A stretch of DNA of 64,000 nt, taken from the NCBI GenBank assembly GCA_002878375.1, contig NIRF01000001.1, positions 124,001 through 188,000 of the forward strand, read 5' to 3'. Numbering within the stretch: the first letter of the stretch is position 1; each line of letters begins with the position of its first letter. The DNA comes from Dictyoglomus sp. NZ13-RE01. Its GTDB lineage: Bacteria > Dictyoglomota > Dictyoglomia > Dictyoglomales > Dictyoglomaceae. The notes beneath the pieces were generated by a model. It had not been told where the DNA came from. It searched no databases and worked only from the letters and a program-made list of their open reading frames with translations. Positions 1 to 8,918 of this stretch are shown piece after piece. Made by a program: the position numbers and the translations under genes.

Positions 1-332
1 TTTATAGGTTTGAATAATAATCTAAATGCTCCAAGTTTTACCGCTTCTTGTGCATAACTTAAGTTTCTATAGGCAGTAATAATTATAATCTTACTCTTTT
101 GATTTTTATTTTTTATTCGTCTTATCATTTCTAATCCGCTTATTCCAGACATTACAATATCTGTTATTATTATTTCGGGTTTAAACTTTTCTATTAAATA
201 CAAACCTTCGAAAGCATCTTCTGCTGTACCAATTAATTTGCAGTTGAATTTTTGCCAGTTTATAAACTTTTTGAGCCCCTCTCTGGTTATTTCTTCGTCC
301 TCCACAATAAGGACATTTACTATATATATCAC
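1..332 (-). CDS. Response regulator, receiver domain (YesN type), cut by window edge
   Basis: The first roughly 110 residues of a two-component response regulator, read leftward; the C-terminus lies outside the window. The receiver domain is clear: acidic pair in VLIVEDEE near the N-terminus, phospho-acceptor Asp in IITDIVMSG, switch Thr in IIITAY and the conserved Lys in LFKPI. It starts about 30 bases after the permease gene at 365-1201 and is probably the last visible gene of that sugar-transport operon. By analogy with the complete pair at 61107-63575, an AraC-type output domain is likely (inference). The GTG at 332 lies inside a good ribosome site (328-336), so the real start may be the in-frame ATA at 323. 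Confidence 0.85.
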   Translation of the reverse strand, partial: MIYIVNVLIVEDEEITREGLKKFINWQKFNCKLIGTAEDAFEGLYLIEKFKPEIIITDIVMSGISGLEMIRRIKNKNQKSKIIIITAYRNLSYAQEAVKLGAFRLLFKPI

Positions 333-364
333 CCCCACATAATTAACATTTACTTTCTTTAAGG

Positions 365-1201
365 TTAACCCTTAATCGCACCTGCAGTCAATCCTCTTAT
401 TACAAATTCTTGTAAAAGCATGTAAATTATTATGACAGGTATTATTGTTATTACAAGAGCTGCCATCATAGCGCCATAATTGGTACCGTATATACTTGAG
501 ACTAAAGAGAGAAGAACACAAATGGGTTGTTTGTCTCTTGTTGGGATAAATATCATAGACATAAATAGGTCATTATATGACCATAGAAATACAAAAATTG
601 CTACAGTTATAATACCAGGAATTGATAGAGGAAAGATTATTTTAAAAAGAATAGTTAACAAATTTGCTCCATCGATTAAAGCGGACTCTTCCAATTCTTT
701 TGGAAGGGTGGTCATGAAACTTGAGAGTACTAAAATTGCGAAGGGGAGATTTAAAGCAGTTTGAGTTATGATTAAAGATAGATGACTACCACCTATGCCT
801 ATTTTTCTAAATAAGACAAGAGCAGGAATTACTATAGAGAAAGCTGGAACCAACATAGCGGAGGTAAAAAAGGATTTTATTATCCCTGTTTTGATCTCAA
901 ATCTTGATAGGACAAAAGAAGCTAAACTAGATAATAACAACACTAATAAGACTACGCTTCCAGATATAATGAAGCTATTTATAAATCCTCGAAACATATT
1001 GATATTGCCATAGTTTCCTAATTGTTGATAATTTTTTAAGGAGATTTCCTTTGGTAAAGAAAGGGAATTAAGTAAAATTTCTGATGTAGATTTAAAGGAG
1101 TTGTTAATGACCCACAAGAATGGGAAAATAGTTGTTATTGCCCAAAAAACCAGAACTATGTAGCTTAGAATACTAAAAACTGACAATTTTCCCTTAGCCA
1201 T
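365..1201 (-). CDS. Sugar ABC transporter permease, MalG type (CUT1)
   Basis: 278-residue inner-membrane permease with about six hydrophobic helices. The EAA loop that docks the ATPase is visible as EESALIDGANLLTILFKIIF near residues 170-190. The C-terminus ends IKG, typical of MalG-like subunits. The ATG follows an AGGAGG site six bases upstream. It is 13 bases downstream of the partner permease gene and forms one operon with it and the binding-protein gene. No ATPase gene is present, so a shared MsmX-like ATPase elsewhere is likely (inference). The sugar cannot be named from sequence. Confidence 0.93.
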   Translation of the reverse strand: MAKGKLSVFSILSYIVLVFWAITTIFPFLWVINNSFKSTSEILLNSLSLPKEISLKNYQQLGNYGNINMFRGFINSFIISGSVVLLVLLLSSLASFVLSRFEIKTGIIKSFFTSAMLVPAFSIVIPALVLFRKIGIGGSHLSLIITQTALNLPFAILVLSSFMTTLPKELEESALIDGANLLTILFKIIFPLSIPGIITVAIFVFLWSYNDLFMSMIFIPTRDKQPICVLLSLVSSIYGTNYGAMMAALVITIIPVIIIYMLLQEFVIRGLTAGAIKG

Positions 1202-1214
1202 AACTTCCTCCTAT

Positions 1215-2084
1215 CTAATAAGTGATTCTATCTCTTTTTAGAACTCTGTTAGCAAAAATTGATAATATAACTCCCAATATGATAATTAATGTGCCAATTG
1301 TAGAAGCATATCCTTGATTTTGTCCTGTGAAGGCTACATTATAGAGGTATGTTCCTAAAACTTGACTGGCATTCATTGGACCTCCACCAGTTATAACATA
1401 AACAATATCAAAAACCTTAAAAGTTCCTACTATAGCAAGAGAAATAGCTACAGAAATTACATCCCAAATTAATGGAATTGATATATAAATTGCTCTATGA
1501 AATTTGGAGGCACCATCAATTAAAGCAGAATCATAAAAATCTTGAGGTATTTTAGAGAGAGCGGATAGGAATATCACAAAATAGAAGCCTACATATTGCC
1601 ATATAATTGGTATTAGTACCATTATTAGGGCACTATTTTCTGTTATCCATACAATCTTTTCCTTTCCTAAGGATGTTAAGATAGAATTTAAAAATCCATA
1701 ATCATATCCATAAGCTAAATAAAACATAAGTCCGATTGCTGTTCCAGAGATAGCAACAGGGAAAAAGTAAACAGTCCTAAAAAATTTGTATCCCTTAGAT
1801 ATTGAGTGTACTAATAGAGCAAGAATAAGAGCAATTCCTATTTGAAATATTATTACTGCAATTAACATAATCATAGTATTAAGAAGAGCTTTATGTACTG
1901 CAATATCTTCAATAAGTCTTTTATAATTCTCCAATCCAATAAAGCTTCTGAAGTTTGAAAAATCTCTCCAGTTATAAAAGCTATAATAAATAGTTGCAAA
2001 GAGAGGATAATAAATTAATATACCTGTTAAGATTAATGCTGGAAGTAGAAAAATTATTGCATATTTTTTATTTTTAAATACCAC
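1215..2084 (-). CDS. Sugar ABC transporter permease, MalF type (CUT1)
   Basis: 289-residue membrane permease with six predicted helices, paired with the MalG-type protein encoded directly downstream. The EAA motif is seen as DSALIDGASKFHRAIYISIP around residues 185-205. The start is GTG, nine bases after AGGAGG; the ATG inside that spacer opens only a six-codon frame. A strong hairpin (2112-2133) separates it from the upstream binding-protein gene, which would allow the binding protein to be made in excess. Confidence 0.92.
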   Translation of the reverse strand: MVFKNKKYAIIFLLPALILTGILIYYPLFATIYYSFYNWRDFSNFRSFIGLENYKRLIEDIAVHKALLNTMIMLIAVIIFQIGIALILALLVHSISKGYKFFRTVYFFPVAISGTAIGLMFYLAYGYDYGFLNSILTSLGKEKIVWITENSALIMVLIPIIWQYVGFYFVIFLSALSKIPQDFYDSALIDGASKFHRAIYISIPLIWDVISVAISLAIVGTFKVFDIVYVITGGGPMNASQVLGTYLYNVAFTGQNQGYASTIGTLIIILGVILSIFANRVLKRDRITY

Positions 2085-2111
2085 TTTTCATAGCCTCCTT
2101 ATTGAAAGAGT

Positions 2112-2133
2112 GGGGTGCCTAAAAAGGCACCCC
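2112..2133 (-). promoter_or_regulatory. Intercistronic hairpin between binding-protein and permease genes
   Basis: Perfect 8-bp inverted repeat (GGGGTGCC / GGCACCCC) with a six-base loop, just after the stop codon of the binding-protein gene on the minus strand. No U-run follows in the direction of transcription, so it is more likely an mRNA 3'-end stabiliser or processing hairpin than a full terminator. Such hairpins often keep the binding-protein message in excess over permease message (family knowledge). Confidence 0.7.
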
Positions 2134-2143
2134 CAAAGTTTAA

Positions 2144-3400
2144 TTATTGCTTGGCACTCTCATGAATTTTTCTTGCTTCCTCTAATAGTTTCTTGGCTGT
2201 CTTCTTTCCAGTTACCACATAAGCAAGATTAGTTCTTATATATGTGAATGCCTCTGGTGTAATTTGGGCATCAATAGGCATAGATACTGTGCGAGCTTTT
2301 TCCATCATATCATATCCAGTTTGAGCAGCAGGAGAAACATTCTCAACCTTGCACTTTATTGCGGGTACACCTCCAACAGCAATGAATTTGGCTTCTACCT
2401 CTGGTGAAGTAATATATTTAACAAATTTAGCAGGAATTCCTCCCTTTTTCTCATTTAATTCTTTACTTACATACCAACCAGAACCAAAACCACCAATTAT
2501 ATCTGTAGGATCTGCTTTACCTCCAGGTATAACAGGAACTGGCATAATCACAGTATTTAGTTTATCCTTCAGTCCACCTACACACCATGATCCATTTATC
2601 ATCATTGCAGCCTTCTTTTCATAGAACAATTCTCTTGCCTGTTCATCTTTAAGAGTTAATGCATCCTTTGGAAATGCACCTAAAAGGTACAATTTCTTTA
2701 TATATTCCAAGCCTGCCTCCCAAGAAGGATGGAATGGGGTATTATGTCCCTCTGGTCCTCCAGCAGAAAGTACTAAAGTTTCAATTAAATAGTATGAATC
2801 AAGAATAGAGCCTGCAATGGGTATTATCCCTTTTGCCTTGAACGTACTAATAGCTTTCAATAAATTGGTCCAAGTTGTTGGAAGTGCCAGCTTGTATTTA
2901 TCAAATAGATCCTTATTTACAAACAATCCTTCATAAAATCCAATAGTAGGCAAAGCATATATCTTTCCATCATATTCCTTTATTGGACCTTTATATCTAC
3001 AAAATTCTAAAGCTCCCTTATAGAAATTTTTACCCCAATCCTTATCTTTTTCTAATTCTTCATCCCAAGAATAAACTTTTCCTGTTTTTAAAAGGGGTTC
3101 TGCATCTGCTCCAACAAAGAAAAATGCTACATCTGGTTCGTTACCTGAGGCATAATCTGTTTTTATCTTTGTTCTTATCAAATCACCTGAGGTTGGAGTT
3201 GCTTCGTCAATTATTTCCACATTTGGATACCTTTTCATGAAATCTTTTATTACACTCTGCCATACTGCTGTCCATGGATCCTCACCTGTAAAGTAAGTCA
3301 CAGCTCTGATCTTTACTTTTTCTTGAGCAGAACCTATAAGGGTAGAAATGAGCAAAAAGGAGATTAGGAGAAGGAGTGGTAAACTTTTAAATCTTCTCAT
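2144..3400 (-). CDS. Extracellular sugar-binding protein, family 1
   Basis: 418-residue substrate-binding protein of a CUT1 ABC transporter. Residues 1-25 form a Sec signal (MRRFK, hydrophobic stretch, GSA cleavage site) without a lipobox cysteine, so the protein should be soluble outside the inner membrane. Features of the family include the WQSVIKDFMKRYP start, EYDGKIYALP, a WCVGG region and a C-terminal lobe rich in Lys. It heads an operon with two permeases and a response regulator. AGGAGG lies seven bases before the ATG. The ligand is unknown; an oligosaccharide is likely. Confidence 0.92.
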   Translation of the reverse strand: MRRFKSLPLLLLISFLLISTLIGSAQEKVKIRAVTYFTGEDPWTAVWQSVIKDFMKRYPNVEIIDEATPTSGDLIRTKIKTDYASGNEPDVAFFFVGADAEPLLKTGKVYSWDEELEKDKDWGKNFYKGALEFCRYKGPIKEYDGKIYALPTIGFYEGLFVNKDLFDKYKLALPTTWTNLLKAISTFKAKGIIPIAGSILDSYYLIETLVLSAGGPEGHNTPFHPSWEAGLEYIKKLYLLGAFPKDALTLKDEQARELFYEKKAAMMINGSWCVGGLKDKLNTVIMPVPVIPGGKADPTDIIGGFGSGWYVSKELNEKKGGIPAKFVKYITSPEVEAKFIAVGGVPAIKCKVENVSPAAQTGYDMMEKARTVSMPIDAQITPEAFTYIRTNLAYVVTGKKTAKKLLEEARKIHESAKQ

Positions 3401-3521
3401 AAGAAAATCCTCCTTTAAAAAATATTTTCACTAAAAATATACTTTGGGTAGATTTATTTATGAATGGTAAAGGTTTGTTATTTTTTGAAAAATTTTGGGA
3501 ATTTTTATAGATATAAAAGCT

Positions 3522-3977
3522 CTATCTTCTTTTGATGAGTAAGCTTATTCCAATTATAATAAGTGTAATTGGAATTAAAAGATTAATATAATTAGAAAGC
3601 TTTTCTTGAAATATTAAAATTAACCCTATTGTGGTTAAAATAATACCCGGATATAATGGCCAGTACCTCTCACCAGAATATTTTGAAAATTTTGAAGTAT
3701 GTACAAAATATATAGCTATAAAGGAGAGACCTAAGAGTGGGAGAAAGTATATTCCTTCTACATAAACAAGATCTCTTAATAATAAATATATTCCTACTGC
3801 TGTTAATATGCATCCTGGAATCAAAAAGCCTATATTCTTACCAAACCTCTTATACATATAGAGAAAGGAAATAGCAAAAATAAATATGATTGATGAGCCA
3901 GATAAAAGATGAAAGTTAATTAGTGTCAAAAAGATACCTATTAACAATAAAATCATTCCTAAAATTTTCTGGTCCAT
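3522..3977 (-). CDS. Small integral membrane protein, LiaF/LiaI-like TM repeats
   Basis: About 151 residues, almost entirely hydrophobic, with six predicted helices arranged as three similar pairs (ILLLIGIFLTL, ILTAVGIYLLL, ILTTIGLILIF) joined by short basic loops. This G-x4-G-I pattern resembles the LiaI/LiaF-type transmembrane region (family memory, not searched). I chose the ATG at 3977 because GGAGG lies six bases upstream; the TTG four codons earlier overlaps that site. The gene is divergent from uvrC and alone. Function unknown; a role in envelope stress is only a guess. Confidence 0.7.
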   Translation of the reverse strand: MDQKILGMILLLIGIFLTLINFHLLSGSSIIFIFAISFLYMYKRFGKNIGFLIPGCILTAVGIYLLLRDLVYVEGIYFLPLLGLSFIAIYFVHTSKFSKYSGERYWPLYPGIILTTIGLILIFQEKLSNYINLLIPITLIIIGISLLIKRR

Positions 3978-4000
3978 TTTTTCCTCCAAAGTTTTTTATT

Positions 4001-4006
4001 ATTATA
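4001..4006 (-). promoter_or_regulatory. Probable -10 element for the small membrane protein gene
   Basis: Reads TATAAT on the minus strand, about 24 bases before the chosen ATG and upstream of its GGAGG site. No convincing -35 box was found, so confidence is limited. It lies back-to-back with the uvrC promoter. Confidence 0.4.
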
Positions 4007-4021
4007 TCATTTTTTATATTC

Positions 4022-4050
4022 TTGACTTTTTTGCTCTGAATATATAAAAT
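4022..4050 (+). promoter_or_regulatory. uvrC promoter, giving a very short leader
   Basis: TTGACT at 4022-4027 is followed by TATAAA at 4043 (15-base spacer) or TAAAAT at 4045-4050 (17-base spacer). The start site would fall near 4055-4058, only about 4-7 bases before the uvrC ATG at 4062, and no ribosome site lies between. This points to a leaderless or near-leaderless message. Confidence 0.55.
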
Positions 4051-4061
4051 TTATCAAAAAA

Positions 4062-5849
4062 ATGACTGAGAATTCCTTATATGAAAAAGCATTAAGTTTT
4101 CCTGAGGCTCCAGGGGTATATATCTTTAAGGATACCCAGGGAAGAGTAATTTATGTTGGAAAGTCTAAATCCCTCAAAAAAAGAGTACTTTCTTATTTTA
4201 AAGACAATTCTATCAAAAGCCAATTAATCTTAAAAAGAGCAAAGGATTTAGACTACATTATTACCGATTCTGAAGTGGAAGCATTCCTATTAGAATCCGT
4301 ATTAATCAAAAAGAATAAACCCATATTTAATGTGCAATTAAGAGATGACAAACAATATCCATTATTAAAGCTAACTCTTAATGAACCATATCCAAGATTA
4401 ATTCTTTCAAGAAGAATTGAAAATGATAATGCAAGATATTTTGGACCATTTCCCCAGGGGAGTACAGTAAGGGAAACTATTTCAATAGTTAAAAAGATAT
4501 TTAATCTTAGGAGTTGTAAGTGGAATTTACCTAATAAAAAGCCTAAAAGACCATGTATCTATTATGATTTGAAAAGATGTTATGCTCCATGTCAAGGATA
4601 TATTACTCAGGAAGAGTATAAGAAGATTGTTGATGAAGTTCTATTATTCTTAGAAGGAAAATATCAAGAATTGATAAAGATACTTATGGAAAAAATGAGA
4701 CAATCTGCAGAAAAATTAGAGTTTGAAAAAGCCATTAAGTATAGAGAGCAGATAAGATATTTACAAAATCTTGGTGAAAAGCAGAAAATTATCTCCTTTA
4801 ACAATGAAGATAAGGATTTAATTCAGATTGTTCGTGAGGATGGTACCGCTAAAGCATTAGTCTATCTTATAAGGGAAGGTAAATTAGTGGAGAAAAGATT
4901 ACATACTTTAAAGATTCCTCATACCGAAGATATATCAGTAAAAGAAATTCTTACTGGATTTTTAACTCAATATTATTCCCAAAGGGATATCCCAAGTAAA
5001 GTTATCATTCCAGTAGATTTGGAAGAGGAAAAAGAAGATCTGGAAAAATTTTTATCTAATAAAAAAGGTATTCATGTAAGCATAAAGCTTCCAGAGGGAG
5101 AAGAAATTGAGCTAATGGATATGGCTTTAAAGGACTTGAATATAATTGAGATTAAAAAGGATAAGATATGGAGAGGATTATTAGAATTACAAAAAATTTT
5201 CAATCTTGATTCAATTCCTCTTTGGATTGAAGGGTATGATATATCCAATCTTCAGGGTAAAGAAGCGGTAGGATCGAGAGTCGTTTTTTATAAAGGATTG
5301 CCCTACAAAGATAGATATAGAAGATACAAGATAAAATTTACTGATGAAGAACCAAATGATTATCAAATGCTTCAGGAAGTTATGGAGAGAAGGCTTAATG
5401 ATAAAGAAGATGAAATTTCAGATGTAATATTAATAGATGGAGGGAAAGGACAGTTAAATGCAGTCTTAGAGGTGTTTAAAAAATATAATATATATCCCAA
5501 ACTAATTATTGCATTAGCTAAGAGAGAGGAAGAAATATATGTTCCAGGTAAGAAGGATCCTATAAAATTGGAAAAGGATTCACCTGCTTTACATATCTTA
5601 CAAAATGTTAGAGATGAAGCCCATAGATTTGCTCTTTCATACCATAGAAAATTAAGAGGTAAGAAGATTATAAATAGTCAAATTTTAAATATTCCTGGCT
5701 TAGGTGAAAAGAGAATGAAAATATTACTGGATAAGTTTGGTAGTATAAATGAATTGAAAAAGGCTTCCTTAGATGAATTAGTAAATATAAAAGGAATTCC
5801 TAAGAATTTGGGAGAGAAGATTTATATGTATTTACATAAAGAATCATAA
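4062..5849 (+). CDS. uvrC: Excinuclease ABC subunit C
   Basis: 595-residue UvrC, the dual-incision nuclease of nucleotide excision repair. In order: GIY-YIG nuclease (residues 12-95, with APGVYIFKD and IYVGKSKSLKKR), a cysteine cluster near 150-175, UVR motif for UvrB binding (about 205-235, LEFEKAIKYREQI), the RNase H-like second nuclease domain (about 380-500, with EGYDISNLQG and LIDGGKGQ), and a C-terminal helix-hairpin-helix pair (IPGLGEKR, IKGIPKNLG). Normal length. No ribosome site precedes the ATG, and the promoter sits immediately upstream. It is a single-gene unit before the pdxS promoter. Confidence 0.97.
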   Translation: MTENSLYEKALSFPEAPGVYIFKDTQGRVIYVGKSKSLKKRVLSYFKDNSIKSQLILKRAKDLDYIITDSEVEAFLLESVLIKKNKPIFNVQLRDDKQYPLLKLTLNEPYPRLILSRRIENDNARYFGPFPQGSTVRETISIVKKIFNLRSCKWNLPNKKPKRPCIYYDLKRCYAPCQGYITQEEYKKIVDEVLLFLEGKYQELIKILMEKMRQSAEKLEFEKAIKYREQIRYLQNLGEKQKIISFNNEDKDLIQIVREDGTAKALVYLIREGKLVEKRLHTLKIPHTEDISVKEILTGFLTQYYSQRDIPSKVIIPVDLEEEKEDLEKFLSNKKGIHVSIKLPEGEEIELMDMALKDLNIIEIKKDKIWRGLLELQKIFNLDSIPLWIEGYDISNLQGKEAVGSRVVFYKGLPYKDRYRRYKIKFTDEEPNDYQMLQEVMERRLNDKEDEISDVILIDGGKGQLNAVLEVFKKYNIYPKLIIALAKREEEIYVPGKKDPIKLEKDSPALHILQNVRDEAHRFALSYHRKLRGKKIINSQILNIPGLGEKRMKILLDKFGSINELKKASLDELVNIKGIPKNLGEKIYMYLHKES

Positions 5850-5858
5850 AACTTTATT

Positions 5859-5896
5859 TTGACAAAATAAAAAAATGGGAGTATATGATGTATAAT
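5859..5896 (+). promoter_or_regulatory. Promoter of the pdxS-pdxT-mcsA operon
   Basis: TTGACA at 5859-5864 is followed after 17 bases by TATATG (5882-5887). A perfect TATAAT lies a little further on at 5891-5896 but at 26 bases from the TTGACA. Either could serve as the -10. An AAAGGGGG ribosome site at 5906-5912 follows. No CtsR-type operator (tandem heptads) is apparent. Confidence 0.55.
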
Positions 5897-5921
5897 TAAA
5901 ATTGAAAGGGGGTATATAATA

Positions 5922-6809
5922 ATGGAAATATTAATAGGAACCGAAAAGGTAAAAAGAGGGCTTGCACAAATGCTAAAAGGTGGAGTAATAATGGATGTAA
6001 CTAATGCAGAGCAAGCAGAAATTGCTGAAAGTGCAGGAGCTGTTGCAGTTATGGCATTAGAAAGGGTACCTGCGGATATAAGGGCACAAGGTGGAGTAGC
6101 AAGAATGGCAGATCCTAAGAAAATAAAGGAAATTATGTCCGCTGTTAGTATACCTGTAATGGCAAAGGTTAGAATTGGGCATTTCGTTGAAGCTCAAATA
6201 TTAGAAGCCTTAGGCGTTGACTTTATAGATGAAAGCGAGGTTTTAACTCCTGCGGACGAAAAATATCATATAAATAAACATATGTTTAAGGTGCCTTTTG
6301 TATGTGGAGCAAGAGACTTAGGAGAAGCTCTAAGAAGAATAGCAGAAGGAGCAGCAATGATTAGAACAAAAGGTGAGGCAGGAACAGGAAATGTGGTTGA
6401 GGCAGTAAGACATATGAGGCAAATAATGGATGAGATAAGAAGTCTTGCACTCCTTCCAGATGAAGAATTAGTGACAAAAGCTAAAGAATTAGGAGCTCCT
6501 TTAGATCTCGTCATAGAGACGAAGAAGTTAGGAAGACTTCCAGTAGTCAATTTTGCAGCTGGTGGAATAGCAACTCCTGCGGATGCTGCATTGATGATGC
6601 AACTTGGTGCTGATGGTGTATTTGTTGGTTCTGGTATCTTTAAATCAAAGGATCCTAAAAAGAGAGCAAGAGCAATAGTTCTTGCCGTAACTTATTACAA
6701 TGATCCTTATATTCTTGCGGAAATATCAGAAGACTTAGGTGAGCCAATGCCTGGTATAGATGTTAGACAACTTTCAGATAAAGATTTATTACAAGTAAGA
6801 GGTTGGTAA
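5922..6809 (+). CDS. pdxS: Pyridoxal 5'-phosphate synthase, PdxS subunit
   Basis: 295-residue (beta/alpha)8 synthase that makes vitamin B6 from ribose 5-phosphate, glyceraldehyde 3-phosphate and ammonia in the DXP-independent route. The first Schiff-base lysine is in MAKVRIGH (near residue 81) and the second in RTKGEAGTG (near 149). The phosphate loop [10 protein letters not shown] and [10 protein letters not shown] are intact. Length is normal. It receives ammonia from PdxT, encoded just downstream. Confidence 0.98.
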   Translation: MEILIGTEKVKRGLAQMLKGGVIMDVTNAEQAEIAESAGAVAVMALERVPADIRAQGGVARMADPKKIKEIMSAVSIPVMAKVRIGHFVEAQILEALGVDFIDESEVLTPADEKYHINKHMFKVPFVCGARDLGEALRRIAEGAAMIRTKGEAGTGNVVEAVRHMRQIMDEIRSLALLPDEELVTKAKELGAPLDLVIETKKLGRLPVVNFAAGGIATPADAALMMQLGADGVFVGSGIFKSKDPKKRARAIVLAVTYYNDPYILAEISEDLGEPMPGIDVRQLSDKDLLQVRGW

Positions 6810-6811
6810 AA

Positions 6812-7381
6812 ATGAAGGTAGGAATATTAGCAATTCAAGGTTCTGTTGAAGAACATAAAAAATCACTTGAAAGATTAAATATTGAAAGCGTTCTTGTTAA
6901 GAAAGCAAAAGACTTAGATTTTATAGATGGATTAATCTTGCCTGGTGGAGAAAGCACAACTTTCTTAACCATATTGAAAAATATGGACATGTTTGATTAT
7001 TTGGGAGAAAAAATTAGGAATGGACTCCCTATAATGGCAACTTGTGCTGGATTAATTATATTGGCTAAACATATAGAGAATCATCCAGAGCAAGAAACTC
7101 TTGGCGTTTTAGATATTACTATATCAAGGAATGCTTATGGTAGACAGAGAGAAAGTTTTGTAACTTATCTAAATATTCCTATTTTGGGAGATGCTCCCTT
7201 TGAATCAGTTTTTATTAGAGCTCCTCAAATATTAAGCGTTGGAGAAAAAGTTAAGGTACATGCTACTTTTAATGAAAAGCCTGTTTTTGTGGAAGAAGGA
7301 AATATTTTAGGTTTAACTTTTCATCCAGAACTTACTGAGGATCTCAGAATACATAAATACTTTATTCAAAAGATTAGTTGA
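6812..7381 (+). CDS. pdxT: Pyridoxal 5'-phosphate synthase, glutaminase subunit PdxT
   Basis: 189-residue class I glutamine amidotransferase that feeds ammonia into PdxS. The oxyanion motif LPGGESTT, the nucleophile Cys in ATCAGLI (near residue 79) and the His-Glu pair in TFHPEL near the C-terminus complete the triad. I chose the ATG at 6812, two bases after the pdxS stop, which gives the usual [10 protein letters not shown] start; a TTG three codons upstream is possible. Its end overlaps the region preceding mcsA. Confidence 0.97.
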   Translation: MKVGILAIQGSVEEHKKSLERLNIESVLVKKAKDLDFIDGLILPGGESTTFLTILKNMDMFDYLGEKIRNGLPIMATCAGLIILAKHIENHPEQETLGVLDITISRNAYGRQRESFVTYLNIPILGDAPFESVFIRAPQILSVGEKVKVHATFNEKPVFVEEGNILGLTFHPELTEDLRIHKYFIQKIS

Positions 7382-7383
7382 AT

Positions 7384-7839
7384 ATGCTCTGTCAAAATTG
7401 TAAGAAGGAGCAGGCGGAATATTTTATAGTAATAAATGAGGGAGATAAAACAAAAAAACTATCTCTCTGTAGGAATTGTTTTATTGATATTTATAAAAAA
7501 TTGTTAGGTGAGACTTTTAATATGTTATTAAATATATTTGATAAAAATTTTGGAGATGTTAAAAGGTGTCCTACTTGTGGCAGATCATTAGATGAAATTT
7601 TAGAGAGCAAAAAAGTAGGATGCTTTAACTGTGTTAAAACTTTTGGTGATGAAATAAATAAATTAGTTGAGAAAATACATGGCAAAAAGGTCTACAAAGG
7701 GAAGACACCTCTTTTCCATGGCGATAAAAGAGAGGAAATATTAAGAAGTAAGATTCTCTTATCAAAAGCTATAGAAGAGGAGGATTATGAGAAGGCAGCT
7801 AAGATTAGAGACTATTTAAAAAATTTGGAGAAGGGTTGA
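7384..7839 (+). CDS. mcsA: McsA-like zinc protein with UVR motif
   Basis: 151-residue McsA homologue, in Firmicutes the activator of the arginine kinase McsB and a CtsR modulator. Four CxxC pairs (CQNC, CRNC, CPTC, CFNC) in residues 1-85 should bind two zinc ions. The C-terminus carries a UVR motif (IEEEDYEKAAKIRDYLKNL), expected to contact McsB or ClpC. ATG at 7384 is two bases after the pdxT stop; a TTG two codons earlier is possible. Four bases separate it from the McsB-like gene. No ctsR gene is present here. Confidence 0.88.
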   Translation: MLCQNCKKEQAEYFIVINEGDKTKKLSLCRNCFIDIYKKLLGETFNMLLNIFDKNFGDVKRCPTCGRSLDEILESKKVGCFNCVKTFGDEINKLVEKIHGKKVYKGKTPLFHGDKREEILRSKILLSKAIEEEDYEKAAKIRDYLKNLEKG

Positions 7840-7843
7840 AGTC

Positions 7844-8890
7844 ATGAATAATTTTGTATATAAATATTTGGGCTGGATTAATGATGATTTTTCTTATAGA
7901 GATGTATTTATTAGGACGAAAATCCGCCTGTTAAGAAATGTGGCGGATTTTCCTTTTCCTGAGGAGCTTGATGAAAAGAAAAGAAAAAGATTTTTGAATA
8001 GTATTGATTGGTGTTTAAAAAATGATAGTTTTTTAAAAAATTTTAACTATATAAATTTTGAAAAAGTACCCCATAATATAGCAATTTCATTAGTGGAAAA
8101 GGGTATTATTGATAATGAAATTAAGAATAATGAAGGTAAAAGCTTATTGATAGATAAAAAGGGAGCTACAAGCATTTTGATAAATGAAGAAGAACACTTC
8201 CAATTCCAAAAACTTGTTGCTGGTTTTGATTATGAAGATAGTTTGTTTGAGCTTTTTAATTTGGAAGACATTTTTTCACAATATTTTAAATTTGCGTATG
8301 AACCTAAATTGGGTTATATTACATCATCTATAGAAAATTGGGGTCATGGAATAAAAATAACTTCTATAATTCAATTAACTGGGCTTTCTCAGAGTGGTGA
8401 ACTTTCTTCTCTAAGTTCATATTTAAAGAAAAATAAAATTAATTTAGTAAAGCTTTATGAGGAATATGATTACACTATTGGAAGTCTATTTAAAATAACT
8501 ATAGAGTCTGGAATATCATCTTCAGGTACTTTAGAGACAAAAGTAAAGAGAATTATAAATAAAATTGTAGAGAAAGAGAGAGAGGCAAGAAATTACTTAA
8601 TGGAAGAAGATAAAATATTTTTAGAGGATTTGGTGAGTAAATCTGTAGGAATGATAAAATATAGCAAGTTATTAAGTTTTATTGGGGCTTTGGAATTGCT
8701 TTCAAATATAAGATTGGGTAAATATCTTGGAATTGTGTCCATCCCTGTGAAACTTATTGATGTTCTTTTTATATTGGTTCATCCAGTCCATCTTCAAATG
8801 AGATATGGTGGGAGTCTAAAATCTCCCCACATAGAAATTTTGCGAGCAAATTTATTGCGTGAAGTTTTCAAAAGTTATAAAATAGTATAG
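7844..8890 (+). CDS. McsB-like protein arginine kinase homologue, active site degenerate
   Basis: 348 residues, placed between mcsA and clpC as in Bacillus. The phosphagen-kinase fold is recognisable end to end: VFIRTKIRLLRN, LINEEEHFQFQ, GYITSSIENWGHGIK, LYEEYDYTIG and a C-terminal RANLLRE. Set against McsB (alignment by eye from memory), several ATP-contact arginines are replaced: the SSRIR position reads TKIR, EEDHIRIQ reads EEEHFQFQ, GLRAS reads GIKIT, and VRGIYGEG has no Arg. The Cys of TSCPTN is Ser, and the RDxxRA allosteric motif reads IEILRA. The glutamate of the GEG motif and the EE pair remain. It may be a pseudokinase or an adaptor. Confidence 0.8.
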   Translation: MNNFVYKYLGWINDDFSYRDVFIRTKIRLLRNVADFPFPEELDEKKRKRFLNSIDWCLKNDSFLKNFNYINFEKVPHNIAISLVEKGIIDNEIKNNEGKSLLIDKKGATSILINEEEHFQFQKLVAGFDYEDSLFELFNLEDIFSQYFKFAYEPKLGYITSSIENWGHGIKITSIIQLTGLSQSGELSSLSSYLKKNKINLVKLYEEYDYTIGSLFKITIESGISSSGTLETKVKRIINKIVEKEREARNYLMEEDKIFLEDLVSKSVGMIKYSKLLSFIGALELLSNIRLGKYLGIVSIPVKLIDVLFILVHPVHLQMRYGGSLKSPHIEILRANLLREVFKSYKIV

Positions 8891-8918
8891 GGAAGTGTAT
8901 TAAGGAGGTGCATATATT

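Noticed and set aside
3488-3506. A/T-only hairpin after the small membrane protein gene
   Set aside because: Seven A-T pairs and no U-run in the direction of transcription; too weak to call a terminator.
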